A stretch of DNA of 64,000 nucleotides from Symploca sp. SIO1C2 (GCA_010672925.1 JAAHFP010000004.1:186001-250000); one strand, 5' to 3'. Positions 51,226 to 60,013 are shown, counted from the stretch's first letter. The notes: generated from the letters alone by a model not told the origin. Made by a program: numbers and translations.

Positions 51226-53490
51226 ATGCAACTGCTTCCCAGCGATTTTCTAATTAAACTTGCTCGTGAGTACGATTTATCTCCCGAACAAGAAGAGGCT
51301 TTTGTGGTACGGTTCAGTATGAAGGAGAATGACTTATCAGTAGCTGATTTTCTCCATATTTCCCCTAATGCTTTCCGTACTCGGATGAGCGGAGTCTACA
51401 AAAAGTTCAGTATTGGGGGTCGAAGACCTGGTAAAAGTCGTCTTCTGCATGATTTACTGCTCCAAAAATATCGGCAATCTCATCCAATTTCTGAGCCTGC
51501 TGATGATAACTTAGATACTGATTCCTTGGTGCAGGAGGTGCGGCAGCAAATTCAACCCAGCATTCAAGAGCAGTGTGGCACAATGAAAGTGCTGGATATG
51601 ACTCAGCCGATTGGTTTGGAAGATATTTATACCAATGTCAATATCCTAGAAAAAATTATCGGGCGCAGGCGGTTAGCTTTGAACGAAATGTTACAGGGTT
51701 TTGATCTAAGCTTAGAAGAATTTGACCGTTGTGGATTAGGAAAAATTACAGAACAACGAGTACCAGGATTAGAGGCAGTTAAACTATACAATAAGCTACT
51801 GGTTTTGGGCAAACCGGGAGCTGGCAAGACAACGTTTCTCAAATATTTGGCTATCCATTGTGCCAATTCTCAGGTTCTGGGAGAACGAGTTCCGATTTTT
51901 ATTACCCTCAAGCAATTTGCTGAAATTCAAAACCAGCCTACATTAACCACTTACATAAACCAAATTCTTGCTAAGTGTGATGTGACTGAAGCTCAAGCCA
52001 CAGAGATTATTAATCGAGGTAAAGGATTAATTTTGCTAGATGGGTTAGACGAGGTGAGAGAAGAGGATTGCGATCGCATCTTAAATCAGATTCAACAGTT
52101 TACGGAGCAGTATCGCCAAAATTCCTTTGTCCTCACCTGCCGGATTGCGGCACGGGAGTACACATTTGGGAAGTTTACCGAAGTAGAGATGGCTGATTTT
52201 GATGATCAGCAGATTCAAACTTTTGTTGGCAAATGGTTTCAAGCCAAAGAATCCGACTTGGCTGACTACTTTATGAAGCAGCTAAAAGAAAATCCACCAA
52301 TTAAAGAGCTTGCCACTAATCCTCTATTGCTAACATTACTATGTATCGAGTTTGAAGATTCCGGAGCATTTCCCCCTAATCGTTCTGAGTTGTACAGTCG
52401 TGCTATCCATACCCTGTTAAGAAAGTGGGATGATAAGCGGCGGATTGTCCGACAGCAGGTTTATCGCAAGTTGTCGGTACAACGCAAGGAAGATTTACTG
52501 AGTGAAGTTGCCTTTATTACCTTTAAACGCAAGGACTATTTTTTCAAACAAAGGGATGTTGAGCAATATATTGCTGGTTATATACGTAACTTACCGGATG
52601 CAAAAACTGACCAGGAAGCATTACTGCTGGATAGTGAGGCGGTGCTGAAGTCCATCGAAGCGCAGCACGGCTTGTTAGTGGAACGAGCTAGAAATATTTA
52701 TTCCTTTTCTCACTTAACTTTTCAAGAATATTTTACGGCGAGGAAAACTATTGCTCAAGCAGATTTAGCAGCATTGGTCGAGCACCTTACGGAAAAACGC
52801 TGGCGTGAGGTGTTTGTGCTAACTGTAACTATGATGCAAGATGCCAGTGAGTTGATGCAGCTGATGAAACAAAAGATAGATGGATTGGTGGCTAGGGATG
52901 AGAAAATTCAGCGGTTTTTGCACTGGCTTAATCAAAAATCTAGTTCGGTTAATGTTTCTTATAAACCAGCAGCTGTTAGAGCTTTCTTCCTCAACCTCGA
53001 CCGAGCCCTCGACCTCGACCAAGCCTTAGACTTCTGTCTCGAACTCTCCTACAGCCTATACCATGGTCTCTACTTCAGCTGCAACTTAGACCTCAACGAA
53101 GCCCTCGGCAAAGCTTTCGACGAAGTCATCGAGACCCTCGACCGAGAACTCGACCGAGACCTCGACCGAGCTAGTATTATAATACCGAAGCTAACATATT
53201 CACTCCAACAACTAAAAAAGCAACTCCCTAACCCAGAAAAAGATCAAGAACAACTCGAACAATGGTGGAATGTTAATAGTGTGGATTGGGTTTGGCAGTT
53301 AAGATCCATGATGATTGAGCATTGCGATTTTGGTTATTATTCGCAGTTTAGCGATCAGCAAAAAGAATTATTAGAACAGTATTACGATGCCAATAAGTTG
53401 CTAGTAGATTGCCTGAATAGCGATTGTTACGTAAGTAAAGAGGTGCGACAGGAGATAGAGGATACTTTGTTGTTGCCTGCGGCTGACTAG
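51226..53490 (+). CDS. NACHT-domain STAND NTPase
   Basis: 754 residues. The N-terminus (about 5-85) is an HTH-like module (FLHISPNAFRTRMSGVYKKF). The NACHT domain has Walker A LGKPGAGKTTFL (about 192-203) and Walker B LILLDGLDEV (about 266-275), followed by the sensor and winged-helix part (ATNPLLLTLLCIEF, FSHLTFQEYFTAR). The C-terminal 230 residues are helical, with a variable L-D-R/L-D repeat patch (about 585-650) and an end rich in Cys/His (IEHCDFGYYS, LNSDCYVS) like the NACHT C-terminal Cys/His module. Bacterial NACHT proteins are NLR-related, and several defend against phage. It has no obvious separate effector; the HTH part may recruit one. Confidence 0.93.
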   Translation: MQLLPSDFLIKLAREYDLSPEQEEAFVVRFSMKENDLSVADFLHISPNAFRTRMSGVYKKFSIGGRRPGKSRLLHDLLLQKYRQSHPISEPADDNLDTDSLVQEVRQQIQPSIQEQCGTMKVLDMTQPIGLEDIYTNVNILEKIIGRRRLALNEMLQGFDLSLEEFDRCGLGKITEQRVPGLEAVKLYNKLLVLGKPGAGKTTFLKYLAIHCANSQVLGERVPIFITLKQFAEIQNQPTLTTYINQILAKCDVTEAQATEIINRGKGLILLDGLDEVREEDCDRILNQIQQFTEQYRQNSFVLTCRIAAREYTFGKFTEVEMADFDDQQIQTFVGKWFQAKESDLADYFMKQLKENPPIKELATNPLLLTLLCIEFEDSGAFPPNRSELYSRAIHTLLRKWDDKRRIVRQQVYRKLSVQRKEDLLSEVAFITFKRKDYFFKQRDVEQYIAGYIRNLPDAKTDQEALLLDSEAVLKSIEAQHGLLVERARNIYSFSHLTFQEYFTARKTIAQADLAALVEHLTEKRWREVFVLTVTMMQDASELMQLMKQKIDGLVARDEKIQRFLHWLNQKSSSVNVSYKPAAVRAFFLNLDRALDLDQALDFCLELSYSLYHGLYFSCNLDLNEALGKAFDEVIETLDRELDRDLDRASIIIPKLTYSLQQLKKQLPNPEKDQEQLEQWWNVNSVDWVWQLRSMMIEHCDFGYYSQFSDQQKELLEQYYDANKLLVDCLNSDCYVSKEVRQEIEDTLLLPAAD

Positions 53491-53660
53491 GTGCGGGGAT
53501 GGAGGCAAAAGGAAGGACAAGGAGGACAAGGGAGAACAGGAAGATATGGGGAATAATAGTTTTAGAGAGTGCGATCGTTAGAGAATTTTCTGCTAATTCT
53601 CAATTCTTAATTCTCTGATATGTTACCATAATCGCATATGCGTCAATTTGGCGGCTAAAA

Positions 53661-53846
53661 ATGGACATTCTAGCTGAAAAACTAAATACCAAGCTTCAGG
53701 AATGGCAACCTGATACTGTTGAAGAAGTACGACAGTTAATCACAGAGATCATTAGCCTTGCAGATCAAGGTAATCTTGATATACTTCGTTCCCGTCGTGT
53801 AGAGCAAGAAGTACTCGATTTACTTGATGAACCCGAAACCTGGTGA
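53661..53846 (+). CDS. Antitoxin-like small protein of a MazEF-type pair
   Basis: 61 residues, acidic and helical (TVEEVRQLITEIISLADQG), ending with LLDEPETW. It overlaps the toxin gene by 20 bases, the usual antitoxin-first order. It lacks a recognisable AbrB DNA-binding fold, so it is not MazE proper but one of the alternative cyanobacterial antitoxins that precede PemK/MazF toxins. Confidence 0.8.
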   Translation: MDILAEKLNTKLQEWQPDTVEEVRQLITEIISLADQGNLDILRSRRVEQEVLDLLDEPETW

Positions 53847-54156
53847 AGTTTGGCTTGCTGATTTGGGATTAGTAGCAAAAACCCGTCCTGTCGTGGTAGT
53901 TTCTCGTTACGATCCTGATCCTCCGAGAAGTTTAGTCATATATGTTCCGCTAACAAAACAAAACCGGGAGAGTCGATATGAAGTAGAACTCCCAAAGCTA
54001 AGATTTTTGAATCAGAAGTCATTTGCCAATGTACAAGGTTTAGGTTCGATTCCACAAGTAAGACTTGAACGTAAACTCGGTGATTTACCACCTGAAGTAA
54101 TTTACCAAATCAGACAAGCTATCTTGTTTGCCCTAGATTTAGATACTAACACCTAA
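53827..54156 (+). CDS. MazF/PemK-family toxin (endoribonuclease)
   Basis: 109 residues from ATG 53827. Family marks: NPKPGEVWLADLG, KTRPVVVVSR (Arg of the active site), VPLTKQNRESRYEVEL, and SFANVQGLGSIPQVRL. MazF-type toxins cut mRNA at short sequences; this one sits behind its antitoxin with overlapping frames. The pair follows the NACHT gene and may stabilise this accessory region. Confidence 0.93.
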   Translation: MNPKPGEVWLADLGLVAKTRPVVVVSRYDPDPPRSLVIYVPLTKQNRESRYEVELPKLRFLNQKSFANVQGLGSIPQVRLERKLGDLPPEVIYQIRQAILFALDLDTNT

Positions 54157-54257
54157 CTTAGAGGTCTATTTTCTATTCATATCTCAATTTTCAATATGGA
54201 CATTGTAGCGCGATTTGCTTGCAACAGCGCTGGCGCGATCGCTTCCTCAGTAATATA

Positions 54258-54353
54258 TTTTGTGGTATTATTTTAGATAATGGGATAGTTGTACGCCTGT
54301 AAGGTCGAGTCAGAGAGGGAATGCGATCATGACAGGCAAGATGCCTGTTCCAC
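54258..54353 (+). repeat. Dispersed repeat R1, copy C (upstream of the CHAT gene)
   Basis: TTTGTGGTATTATTTTAGAT is followed by AATGGGATAGTTGTACGCCT and GTAAGGTCGAGTCAGAGAGG, then ATGCGATCATGACAGGCAAG with ATGCCTGTTCCAC. It is a close match to the copy at 57590-57689, in the same orientation, so the two flank the CHAT gene as direct repeats. It occupies part of the 374-base gap 54157-54530. The end carries the CAGGCA-AGA-TGCCTG hairpin. Confidence 0.8.
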
Positions 54354-54530
54354 AAGATCTTAGCCTAATCGTATTTGAAGCTCAAAATGAGGTTATTGAT
54401 CAATGGATAACTTAGACAATTATCGCCAGATTATTCAGAGAGTTCTTGAACCCTACACTAAAATTGACTATTGCACCTATTAATTAATGAATTTCCTTAG
54501 GGTGAGTTTTGCTCTCATCTTCCAATACCT

Positions 54531-57500
54531 ATGCCCTATCGCTTGAAAAAGTTTCTGAGTCTATTCCTTACCACTTCCCTGCTGTGTTTGGGTTCTCATC
54601 TATTACCGACTGTAAGTAGTATCCCGACAGCACAGATTTTAGCCCAAGCGCAGGCAACTCAAGATAGGGCAGATGAGGCGCAGCGATTATATCAAACAGG
54701 AGTCGAGCAACTCAATAGGGGTCAATTTGGCGAAGCATTGGAGACTTTTAAACAAGTTTTAGTAATTTTTCAAGAAATAGGTAACCGGGTAGAGGAAGGA
54801 AATACCCTCAATAATCTGGGAGCAGTTTACAGCAAACTAGGCAAGTACCAACAGGCATTGAATTATTTCCAGCAAAGTTTGGCTATCTCCCAAAAAATTG
54901 GCGCTCGTTCAGTACAAGGAGCTACCCTCAATAATCTTGGAGAAGTTTACCGCAACTTAGGAAAGTATCAGCAGGCATTGGATAAATTCCAGCAAGCTTT
55001 GGCTATTGCCCAGGAACTCGGCATTCGTGCAGGAGAAGGGTCTACCTTCAATAATTTGGGGTTAGTTTACCATGAGCTAGGACAATATCAACAAGCATTA
55101 GACTATTACCAACAAGCTTTGGTAATCCAGCAGGAAATCGGCGCTCGTTCAGTACAAGGAGCTACCCTCAATAATCTTGGGGAAGTTTACCGCAACCAGG
55201 GAAAGTATCAGCAGGCATTGTACTATTACCAGCAAGCTTTGGCTATTTCCCAGGCACTAGGCAATCGCTTAGCAGAAAAAACCACCCTCAATAATCTTGG
55301 GGCAATTCACCACAATCTAGGACAATATCAACAAGCATTAGATTATTACCAACCAGCTTTGGCTATTGCCCAGGAAATTGGTGATTCCTTAGGAGAAGGG
55401 ACTACCCTAAATAATCTTGGGGAAGTTTATCGCAACCAAGGAAAATATCAACAAGCATTGGATTTATATCAGCAAGCTTTGGTTATTCACCAAGAAGTAG
55501 GTGCTCGTGCAGAGGAAGGAACTACACTCAATAATCTTGGGAGTGTTTATTACAACCAAGGACAGTATCAGCAGGCATTAGATAAATTCCAGCAAGCTTT
55601 GACTCTCTCCCAAGAAATAGGCGATCGCTCAGGAGAAGGCAGAACTCTTAATAATCTGGGGTTAGTTTACGACAATCTAGGAAAGTATCAGCAAGCGTTG
55701 GATTACTTTCAGCAAGCTTTAGTTATTCACCAAGAAATCGGCGATCGTGCAGCAGAAGGCAGAATTCTCAATAATCTGGGGTTAGTTGACTACAACCAAG
55801 GAAAGTATCAGCAAGCATTAGATAAATTCCAACAAGCTTTGGCTATTATCCAAGAAGTAGGTGATCTGGCGTTGGAAGGGGTTACTCTCAATAATCTGGG
55901 GTTAGTTTACAAGAATCTAGGAAAGTATCAGCAGGCATTGGATTACTATCAACGAACTTTGGTTATCTTACAGGAAATAGGCGATCGTGCAGGGGAAGGG
56001 TCTGCACTCAATAATCTGGGAACAATTCACCGCAAGCAAGGCAAGTATCAGCAGGCATTGGGTTACTTTCAGCAAGCTTTGGCTATCTCCCAAGAAATCG
56101 GTGCCCATGCAGCAGAAGGGTCTGCACTTAATAATCTGGGATTTATTTACTATGACCTAAATCAGTATACCAATGCCGAAAAATACGGATTTGCTGCTAT
56201 TGAAGTTTTAGAGTCTCTGCGCTTTGGATTACGTGATACTGATAAAGTTGCCATCTTGGAAACCCAAGCTAGCAGCTACTTAGGATTGCAAAGAACTCTA
56301 GTCACCCAGAATAAGTATAATACTGCCCTAGAAATTTCCGAACGAGGAAGAGCAAGAGCTTTTATTGAGTTACTAGCACAGCGCTTATCCCCCAAAACTA
56401 CTGAACAAATCACGATTAAACCACCTACCCTCAAGCAAATTCAACAAATTGCCTCCCAGCAAAATGCCACTCTAGTTGAATATTCCCTTGTTGCAGATCA
56501 ACTCTACATCTGGGTAATCCCCCCTACCGGTAAGATTGCCTTCCGTTCAATAGAACTCAACTCCTTAGAACAATCCTTAGCCGACTTAGTGCAAACTAGC
56601 CGGGAATCAATGGGTATCAGAGGTCGTGCTAGCATTGGCGTGGAATCTAAACTAGGAGTAGACCAAACCAAACGCCTCCAACAACTCTACAACCTACTGA
56701 TCCAACCTATTGCTGAACTTCTCCCGACAAACCCCGATGCTCAAGTTATCTTCATCCCTCACCAAGAACTCTTTCTCGTTCCCTTCCCCGCGCTGCAAGA
56801 TGAGTCTGGTAACTACTTGATTGATCAACACACCATCCTCACTGCACCCTCAATTCAAGTCCTAGAATTAACTCGTAAACAACGAGCCAAGGCTAAGGGA
56901 GAGGAACTACTAATTGTTGGCAATCCTACCATGCCCAGCATCTCTCTGAAATTTGGAGAGCAACCCCAACCATTATCCAACTTACCAGGTGCTCAACAAG
57001 AAGCGATCGCGATCGCTAAATTATTCAATACCGAAGCTCTCATTGGCAGTCAAGCTACCGAAACCACCGTTAAATCCCAATCTTCTAACGCTAGCATTAT
57101 CCATCTTGCCACCCACGGCTTACTAGATTACGGACCAATCCAAGGAAAAGTCAGATTAGACATACCTGGAGCCTTAGCTTTAGCACCATCGAATCAAGAT
57201 GATGGCTTACTCACTGCTGGAGAAATCCTTGATTTGGAACTGAAAGCGAAACTAGTGGTACTGAGTGCTTGTGATACAGGTAGAGGAGAAATTACCAGTG
57301 ATGGAGTAATTGGCTTATCCCGTTCCTTGATTAATGCCGGAACTCCCAGCATTATTGTCTCCTTGTGGAAAGTTCCCGATGCACCAACCAGGGACTTGAT
57401 GCAGGAGTTTTATCAGCAATGGCAACAAGGTGGGAATAAAGCCCAAGCCTTGCGCCAAGCGATGCTCAAAATTAAACAACAGGATTCTAATCCCAAAAAC

Positions 57501-57536
57501 TGGGCAGCTTTTACACTTATTGGGGAAGCAGAATAA
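54531..57536 (+). CDS. Exported TPR-CHAT (caspase-like) protein
   Basis: 1001 residues. A signal peptide (hydrophobic FLSLFLTTSLLCLGSHLLP, cleavage near AQA at about 40) is followed by about 13 tetratricopeptide repeats of 40 residues (GKYQQALDYYQQALAI, then NNLGLVYxNxG), then a linker and a CHAT domain (about 690-1000). The catalytic dyad is visible: His about 862 in HLATHG and Cys about 914 in LSACDTG. CHAT proteins are caspase/separase-like proteases. As the protein is exported, likely substrates are envelope or surface proteins, for example the TPS exoprotein nearby. Repeats 2 and 4 are almost identical at DNA level, showing recent duplication. Confidence 0.94.
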   Translation: MPYRLKKFLSLFLTTSLLCLGSHLLPTVSSIPTAQILAQAQATQDRADEAQRLYQTGVEQLNRGQFGEALETFKQVLVIFQEIGNRVEEGNTLNNLGAVYSKLGKYQQALNYFQQSLAISQKIGARSVQGATLNNLGEVYRNLGKYQQALDKFQQALAIAQELGIRAGEGSTFNNLGLVYHELGQYQQALDYYQQALVIQQEIGARSVQGATLNNLGEVYRNQGKYQQALYYYQQALAISQALGNRLAEKTTLNNLGAIHHNLGQYQQALDYYQPALAIAQEIGDSLGEGTTLNNLGEVYRNQGKYQQALDLYQQALVIHQEVGARAEEGTTLNNLGSVYYNQGQYQQALDKFQQALTLSQEIGDRSGEGRTLNNLGLVYDNLGKYQQALDYFQQALVIHQEIGDRAAEGRILNNLGLVDYNQGKYQQALDKFQQALAIIQEVGDLALEGVTLNNLGLVYKNLGKYQQALDYYQRTLVILQEIGDRAGEGSALNNLGTIHRKQGKYQQALGYFQQALAISQEIGAHAAEGSALNNLGFIYYDLNQYTNAEKYGFAAIEVLESLRFGLRDTDKVAILETQASSYLGLQRTLVTQNKYNTALEISERGRARAFIELLAQRLSPKTTEQITIKPPTLKQIQQIASQQNATLVEYSLVADQLYIWVIPPTGKIAFRSIELNSLEQSLADLVQTSRESMGIRGRASIGVESKLGVDQTKRLQQLYNLLIQPIAELLPTNPDAQVIFIPHQELFLVPFPALQDESGNYLIDQHTILTAPSIQVLELTRKQRAKAKGEELLIVGNPTMPSISLKFGEQPQPLSNLPGAQQEAIAIAKLFNTEALIGSQATETTVKSQSSNASIIHLATHGLLDYGPIQGKVRLDIPGALALAPSNQDDGLLTAGEILDLELKAKLVVLSACDTGRGEITSDGVIGLSRSLINAGTPSIIVSLWKVPDAPTRDLMQEFYQQWQQGGNKAQALRQAMLKIKQQDSNPKNWAAFTLIGEAE
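54782..56150 (+). repeat. 120-bp coding tandem repeat (TPR units)
   Basis: About a dozen 120-base units, each containing the AATAATCT/CAAT-AATCTGGG block for NNLG. Units starting near 54900 and 55140 share a run encoding ARSVQGATLNNLGEVYRN, so homogenisation or recent duplication has occurred. Confidence 0.85.
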
Positions 57537-57589
57537 GTGCGATCGCGATCTTGTAGGTTTGGTTGAGCCCGATAGTAAAACCCAACAAA

Positions 57590-57689
57590 TTTTGTGGTAT
57601 TATTTTGAATAATAGGATAGTTGTGCGCCTGTAAGGTCGAGTCAGATAAGAAATGCGATCGCTATGACAGGCAAGATGCCTGTTCCACA
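57590..57689 (+). repeat. Dispersed repeat R1, copy D (downstream of the CHAT gene)
   Basis: TTTGTGGTATTATTTTGAAT, ATAGGATAGTTGTGCGCCTG, TAAGGTCGAGTCAGATAAGA and ATGCGATC, ending in the 29-bp array unit. It matches copy C with a few substitutions and an indel. The CHAT gene lies between the two copies. Confidence 0.8.
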
Positions 57690-57808
57690 GTTTTTACAGG
57701 CAAGATGCCTGTTCCACAGTTTTTACAGGCAAGATGCCTGTTCCACAGTTTTTACAGGCAAGATGCCTGTTCCACAGTTTTTACAGGCAAGATGCCTGTT
57801 CCACAGTT
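57667..57808 (+). repeat. 29-bp tandem hairpin array (five units)
   Basis: Units start at 57667, 57696, 57725, 57754 and 57783; each is ACAGGCAAGATGCCTGTTCC + ACAGTTTTT. Each unit contains the perfect palindrome CAGGCA-AGA-TGCCTG, followed by a T-run on the plus strand. There are no spacers, so it is not a CRISPR. It lies between the convergent CHAT and kinase genes, where it could act as a tandem terminator. Confidence 0.9.
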
Positions 57809-57843
57809 TGAATTTTGAATTTTGAATTTTGAATTTTGAATTA
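57808..57843 (+). repeat. Heptamer tandem repeat (GAATTTT)
   Basis: Five copies of GAATTTT directly beyond the 29-bp array and up to the stop of the Ser/Thr kinase gene. Confidence 0.85.
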
Positions 57844-59298
57844 TTAACCTTGCTCCAACCGTTCAAGTAGTTCTTCGGCAATTTGATACCAATCCTCTCG
57901 TAACTGGGCATCTTCTGGTTGACTAGTCAGACTGCGCCCTTGTATTTCTGGATGTTGGGCGTAAAATAAATCATTGACTTGCTGATAAAAACTTCCTTCA
58001 TCCTGATTAAGTGCTTGGACTCGCTCAACAATTTTCTGCTGTCGTTCTTGTTCTGAGGAATTGAGGGAAGGACTAGGCTGGTTGGGTAAGTCGATTTCTG
58101 GTAAGCCAATCTCTGGCAACTGGGGAATTTCCGGCAACTTGAACTTAGGTAACTGGAAGAGAAAAGAGCCTAATTTACTCACAGCTACAATTGCAACTAT
58201 AGTCAACAAGGCAATTGCCATGACATTTCTGATCACCTGCAATTCATTGCCAGTAGACTGCTGCTTTTTCTGGAAGAAAGTGGTAAAAGTAGTGAGAATT
58301 TTCTTACCCGGTGCCATGACTAGGGTATGAGCAGGGAAAAGTATACTCTTCGGCTTCGCAGGCTGAGGACGGGTAACTACGGGGACAGGAGTTTTGTGAG
58401 AGGGGTTATAGGTTCCCAAAGCTTTGAGTACTTCCTTGGCTGACTGGTAGCGATCGCGGGGTCGATAAGCCAGCATTTTCTGCAATACTGAGTTAAGAGT
58501 AGGGCTTAGGCTAACTTCTTGCTGCCAATTCCAAGTTCCTCGGGAAATATTGTACAGCTCACCAGGCTCTTTCCCTGTGAGCAAGACTAAAACTGTTACC
58601 CCCAATGCATAAAGATCACTGGAAGGGTAAGCATTCCCTTCTCGCAATTGCTCATCCGGAGCATAACCTTTTTTGCCCACAACCGTACCCACTACTCCTA
58701 TCTGGGAGTGGGAAGTAGCAGTCACTGCCACCTGTTTAACGCAACCAAAATCGATTAAAACTGGCTTGCTATCGGAGCTTCGTTGAATTAGATTGTCTGG
58801 AGAAATATCTCGATGGACAACTTGTTGAGTGTGGAGATATTCCAAAACCGGCAGCAGTTGTCTGAGTAGTTGAATAACTTCTGCTTCAATAAATCGCTGT
58901 CCCTGCTCTAATAACTGACTGTAGGTTAAACCTTCCACATAGTCTTGCACCAAAAGTAAGGAGTCATTACCCTCGGAATTAGACTGAATTAATTCTCGAA
59001 AGCGAGGGATCTGGGGATGCTGTAGATGATAGAGCATACCTGCTTCCCGCTCGAATAGTTCTTGAGCTTTGCCTAACTCTTTATGACTTTGGGATTGGGG
59101 AACAAATTCCTTGAGAACACAATGTTCACTGTACCGATTAAGGTCTTCCGCCAAGTAAGTGCGTCCAAAACCACCGCTGCCTAATTCCCGTACTATGCGA
59201 TAGCGGTTCTGGATAATTGAGCCAGAGACAAGGGCAGAGGAACGAGGCATCACAACAGGCTTTACGGTTTTGGTGTTTAAATTCGGGAAAGGGAACAT
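57844..59298 (-). CDS. Membrane Ser/Thr protein kinase (Hanks type)
   Basis: 484 residues. The kinase domain (about 33-300) is complete: LGSGGFGRTYLA (G-loop), VLKEF (Lys), HRDISPDN (catalytic Asp) and DFG in VLIDFGCVKQ. A membrane segment (IALLTIVAIVAVSKLGSFLF, about 365-385) and a short outer domain with Pro/Leu repeats (KLPEIPQLPEIGLPEIDLP) follow, with a C-terminal helical part (about 420-480). It contrasts with the inactive kinase-like protein at 17360-19594. An alternative start is MPRSSALV at 59250. It is likely a sensor with its outer domain in the periplasm. Confidence 0.92.
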   Translation of the reverse strand: MFPFPNLNTKTVKPVVMPRSSALVSGSIIQNRYRIVRELGSGGFGRTYLAEDLNRYSEHCVLKEFVPQSQSHKELGKAQELFEREAGMLYHLQHPQIPRFRELIQSNSEGNDSLLLVQDYVEGLTYSQLLEQGQRFIEAEVIQLLRQLLPVLEYLHTQQVVHRDISPDNLIQRSSDSKPVLIDFGCVKQVAVTATSHSQIGVVGTVVGKKGYAPDEQLREGNAYPSSDLYALGVTVLVLLTGKEPGELYNISRGTWNWQQEVSLSPTLNSVLQKMLAYRPRDRYQSAKEVLKALGTYNPSHKTPVPVVTRPQPAKPKSILFPAHTLVMAPGKKILTTFTTFFQKKQQSTGNELQVIRNVMAIALLTIVAIVAVSKLGSFLFQLPKFKLPEIPQLPEIGLPEIDLPNQPSPSLNSSEQERQQKIVERVQALNQDEGSFYQQVNDLFYAQHPEIQGRSLTSQPEDAQLREDWYQIAEELLERLEQG

Positions 59299-59413
59299 CT
59301 GATAAGGAACGCAGGTATATTTAATACCTACAAGCCAAAATTCCCTATTCCAGAATCTTAACGGAAAATGAGAATTGGGAATTGGGAATTGGGGATATTC
59401 CGTAGGGGCGCAC
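59299..59413. other. Start of the repeat-filled gap upstream of the kinase
   Basis: First part of the 715-base gap (59299-60013) between the leftward kinase gene and the porin gene. It contains GGGAATT heptamers (about 59371-59393) and must hold the kinase promoter. The rest of the gap is covered by the repeat and terminator entries below; 59752-59904 shows no gene. Confidence 0.5.
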
Positions 59414-59531
59414 CGACGTGCGCCCTCAACCGACGTGCGCCCTCAACCGACGTGCGCCCTCAACCGACGTGCGCCCTCAACCGACGTGCGCCCTCAACCG
59501 ACGTGCGCCCTCAACCGACGTGCGCCCAACC
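59414..59531 (+). repeat. 17-bp tandem repeat with palindromic unit
   Basis: Seven units of CGACGTGCGCCCTCAAC starting at 59414, 59431, 59448, 59465, 59482, 59499 and 59516. They adjoin GGGGCGCACC just upstream, whose GCGCAC pairs with GTGCGC of the units. An ORF of 126-165 codons reads through this and the next array and is judged spurious. Confidence 0.9.
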
Positions 59532-59571
59532 ATACACTGTGCCACTATTTAGGGTTTGCTACAGGAAGTCT

Positions 59572-59751
59572 GACAAGGGGACAAGGGAGACAAGGGGGAC
59601 AAGGAAGACAAGGGGGACAAGGAAGACAAGGAAGACAAGGAGGACAAGGGGGACAAGGAAGACAAGGAAGACAAGGAGGACAAGGGGGACAAGGAAGACA
59701 AGGAAGACAAGGAGGACAAGGGGGACAAGGAAGACAAGGAGGACAAGGGAG
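59572..59751 (+). repeat. Nonamer tandem repeat (GACAAGGAA/GACAAGGGG)
   Basis: About 20 copies of a nine-base unit, with variants GACAAGGAA, GACAAGGAG and GACAAGGGG in higher-order order. Similar units occur inverted at 62113-62302 and in frame within murD. No gene is supported. Confidence 0.9.
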
Positions 59752-59904
59752 ATAGTAGTTGTAAAGAGCCCAAAATTTTCATCATTTGTGCTCATATGGG
59801 TGAGCTTGTCGGTCCTAAAACCTTGGACTTGCATTGGAAAAAGAATGCTTCAAACCTTTATCTGACAACGCTCCTGCTTTTATTCTCCCAAGCCCTATTT
59901 ATTC

Positions 59905-59940
59905 ACCAACAACCAACAACCAACAACCAACAACAAATAC
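59905..59940 (+). repeat. Heptamer tandem repeat (AACAACC)
   Basis: AACAACC units just downstream of the porin terminator; the same unit as in murD (6621-6678) and, inverted, in the kinase genes. Confidence 0.85.
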
Positions 59941-59973
59941 AAAAACTGGCGAGAATAATTACCTCCTCGCCAG
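59941..59973 (-). terminator. Intrinsic terminator of the SLH porin gene
   Basis: On the minus strand CTGGCGAG pairs perfectly with CTCGCCAG (8 bp, 12-base loop) and is followed directly by TTTTTG. It lies about 40 bases past the porin stop. Confidence 0.85.
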
Positions 59974-60013
59974 CCTAAGCTCTCATTCTTTCTAGGTGTT
60001 TAAGTCAAAGGGA

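Noticed and set aside
51226-57536. NACHT and CHAT as a direct cytosolic receptor-protease pair
   Set aside because: The CHAT protein has a signal peptide and should be exported, and a toxin-antitoxin pair separates the genes.
57667-57808. Possible CRISPR array (29-bp direct repeats)
   Set aside because: Units are directly adjacent without spacers and no cas genes are near; it is a simple tandem hairpin repeat.
59368-59865. ORFs of 126-165 codons over the tandem arrays
   Set aside because: They consist only of the 17-bp and 9-bp repeats, whose units lack stops in all frames.
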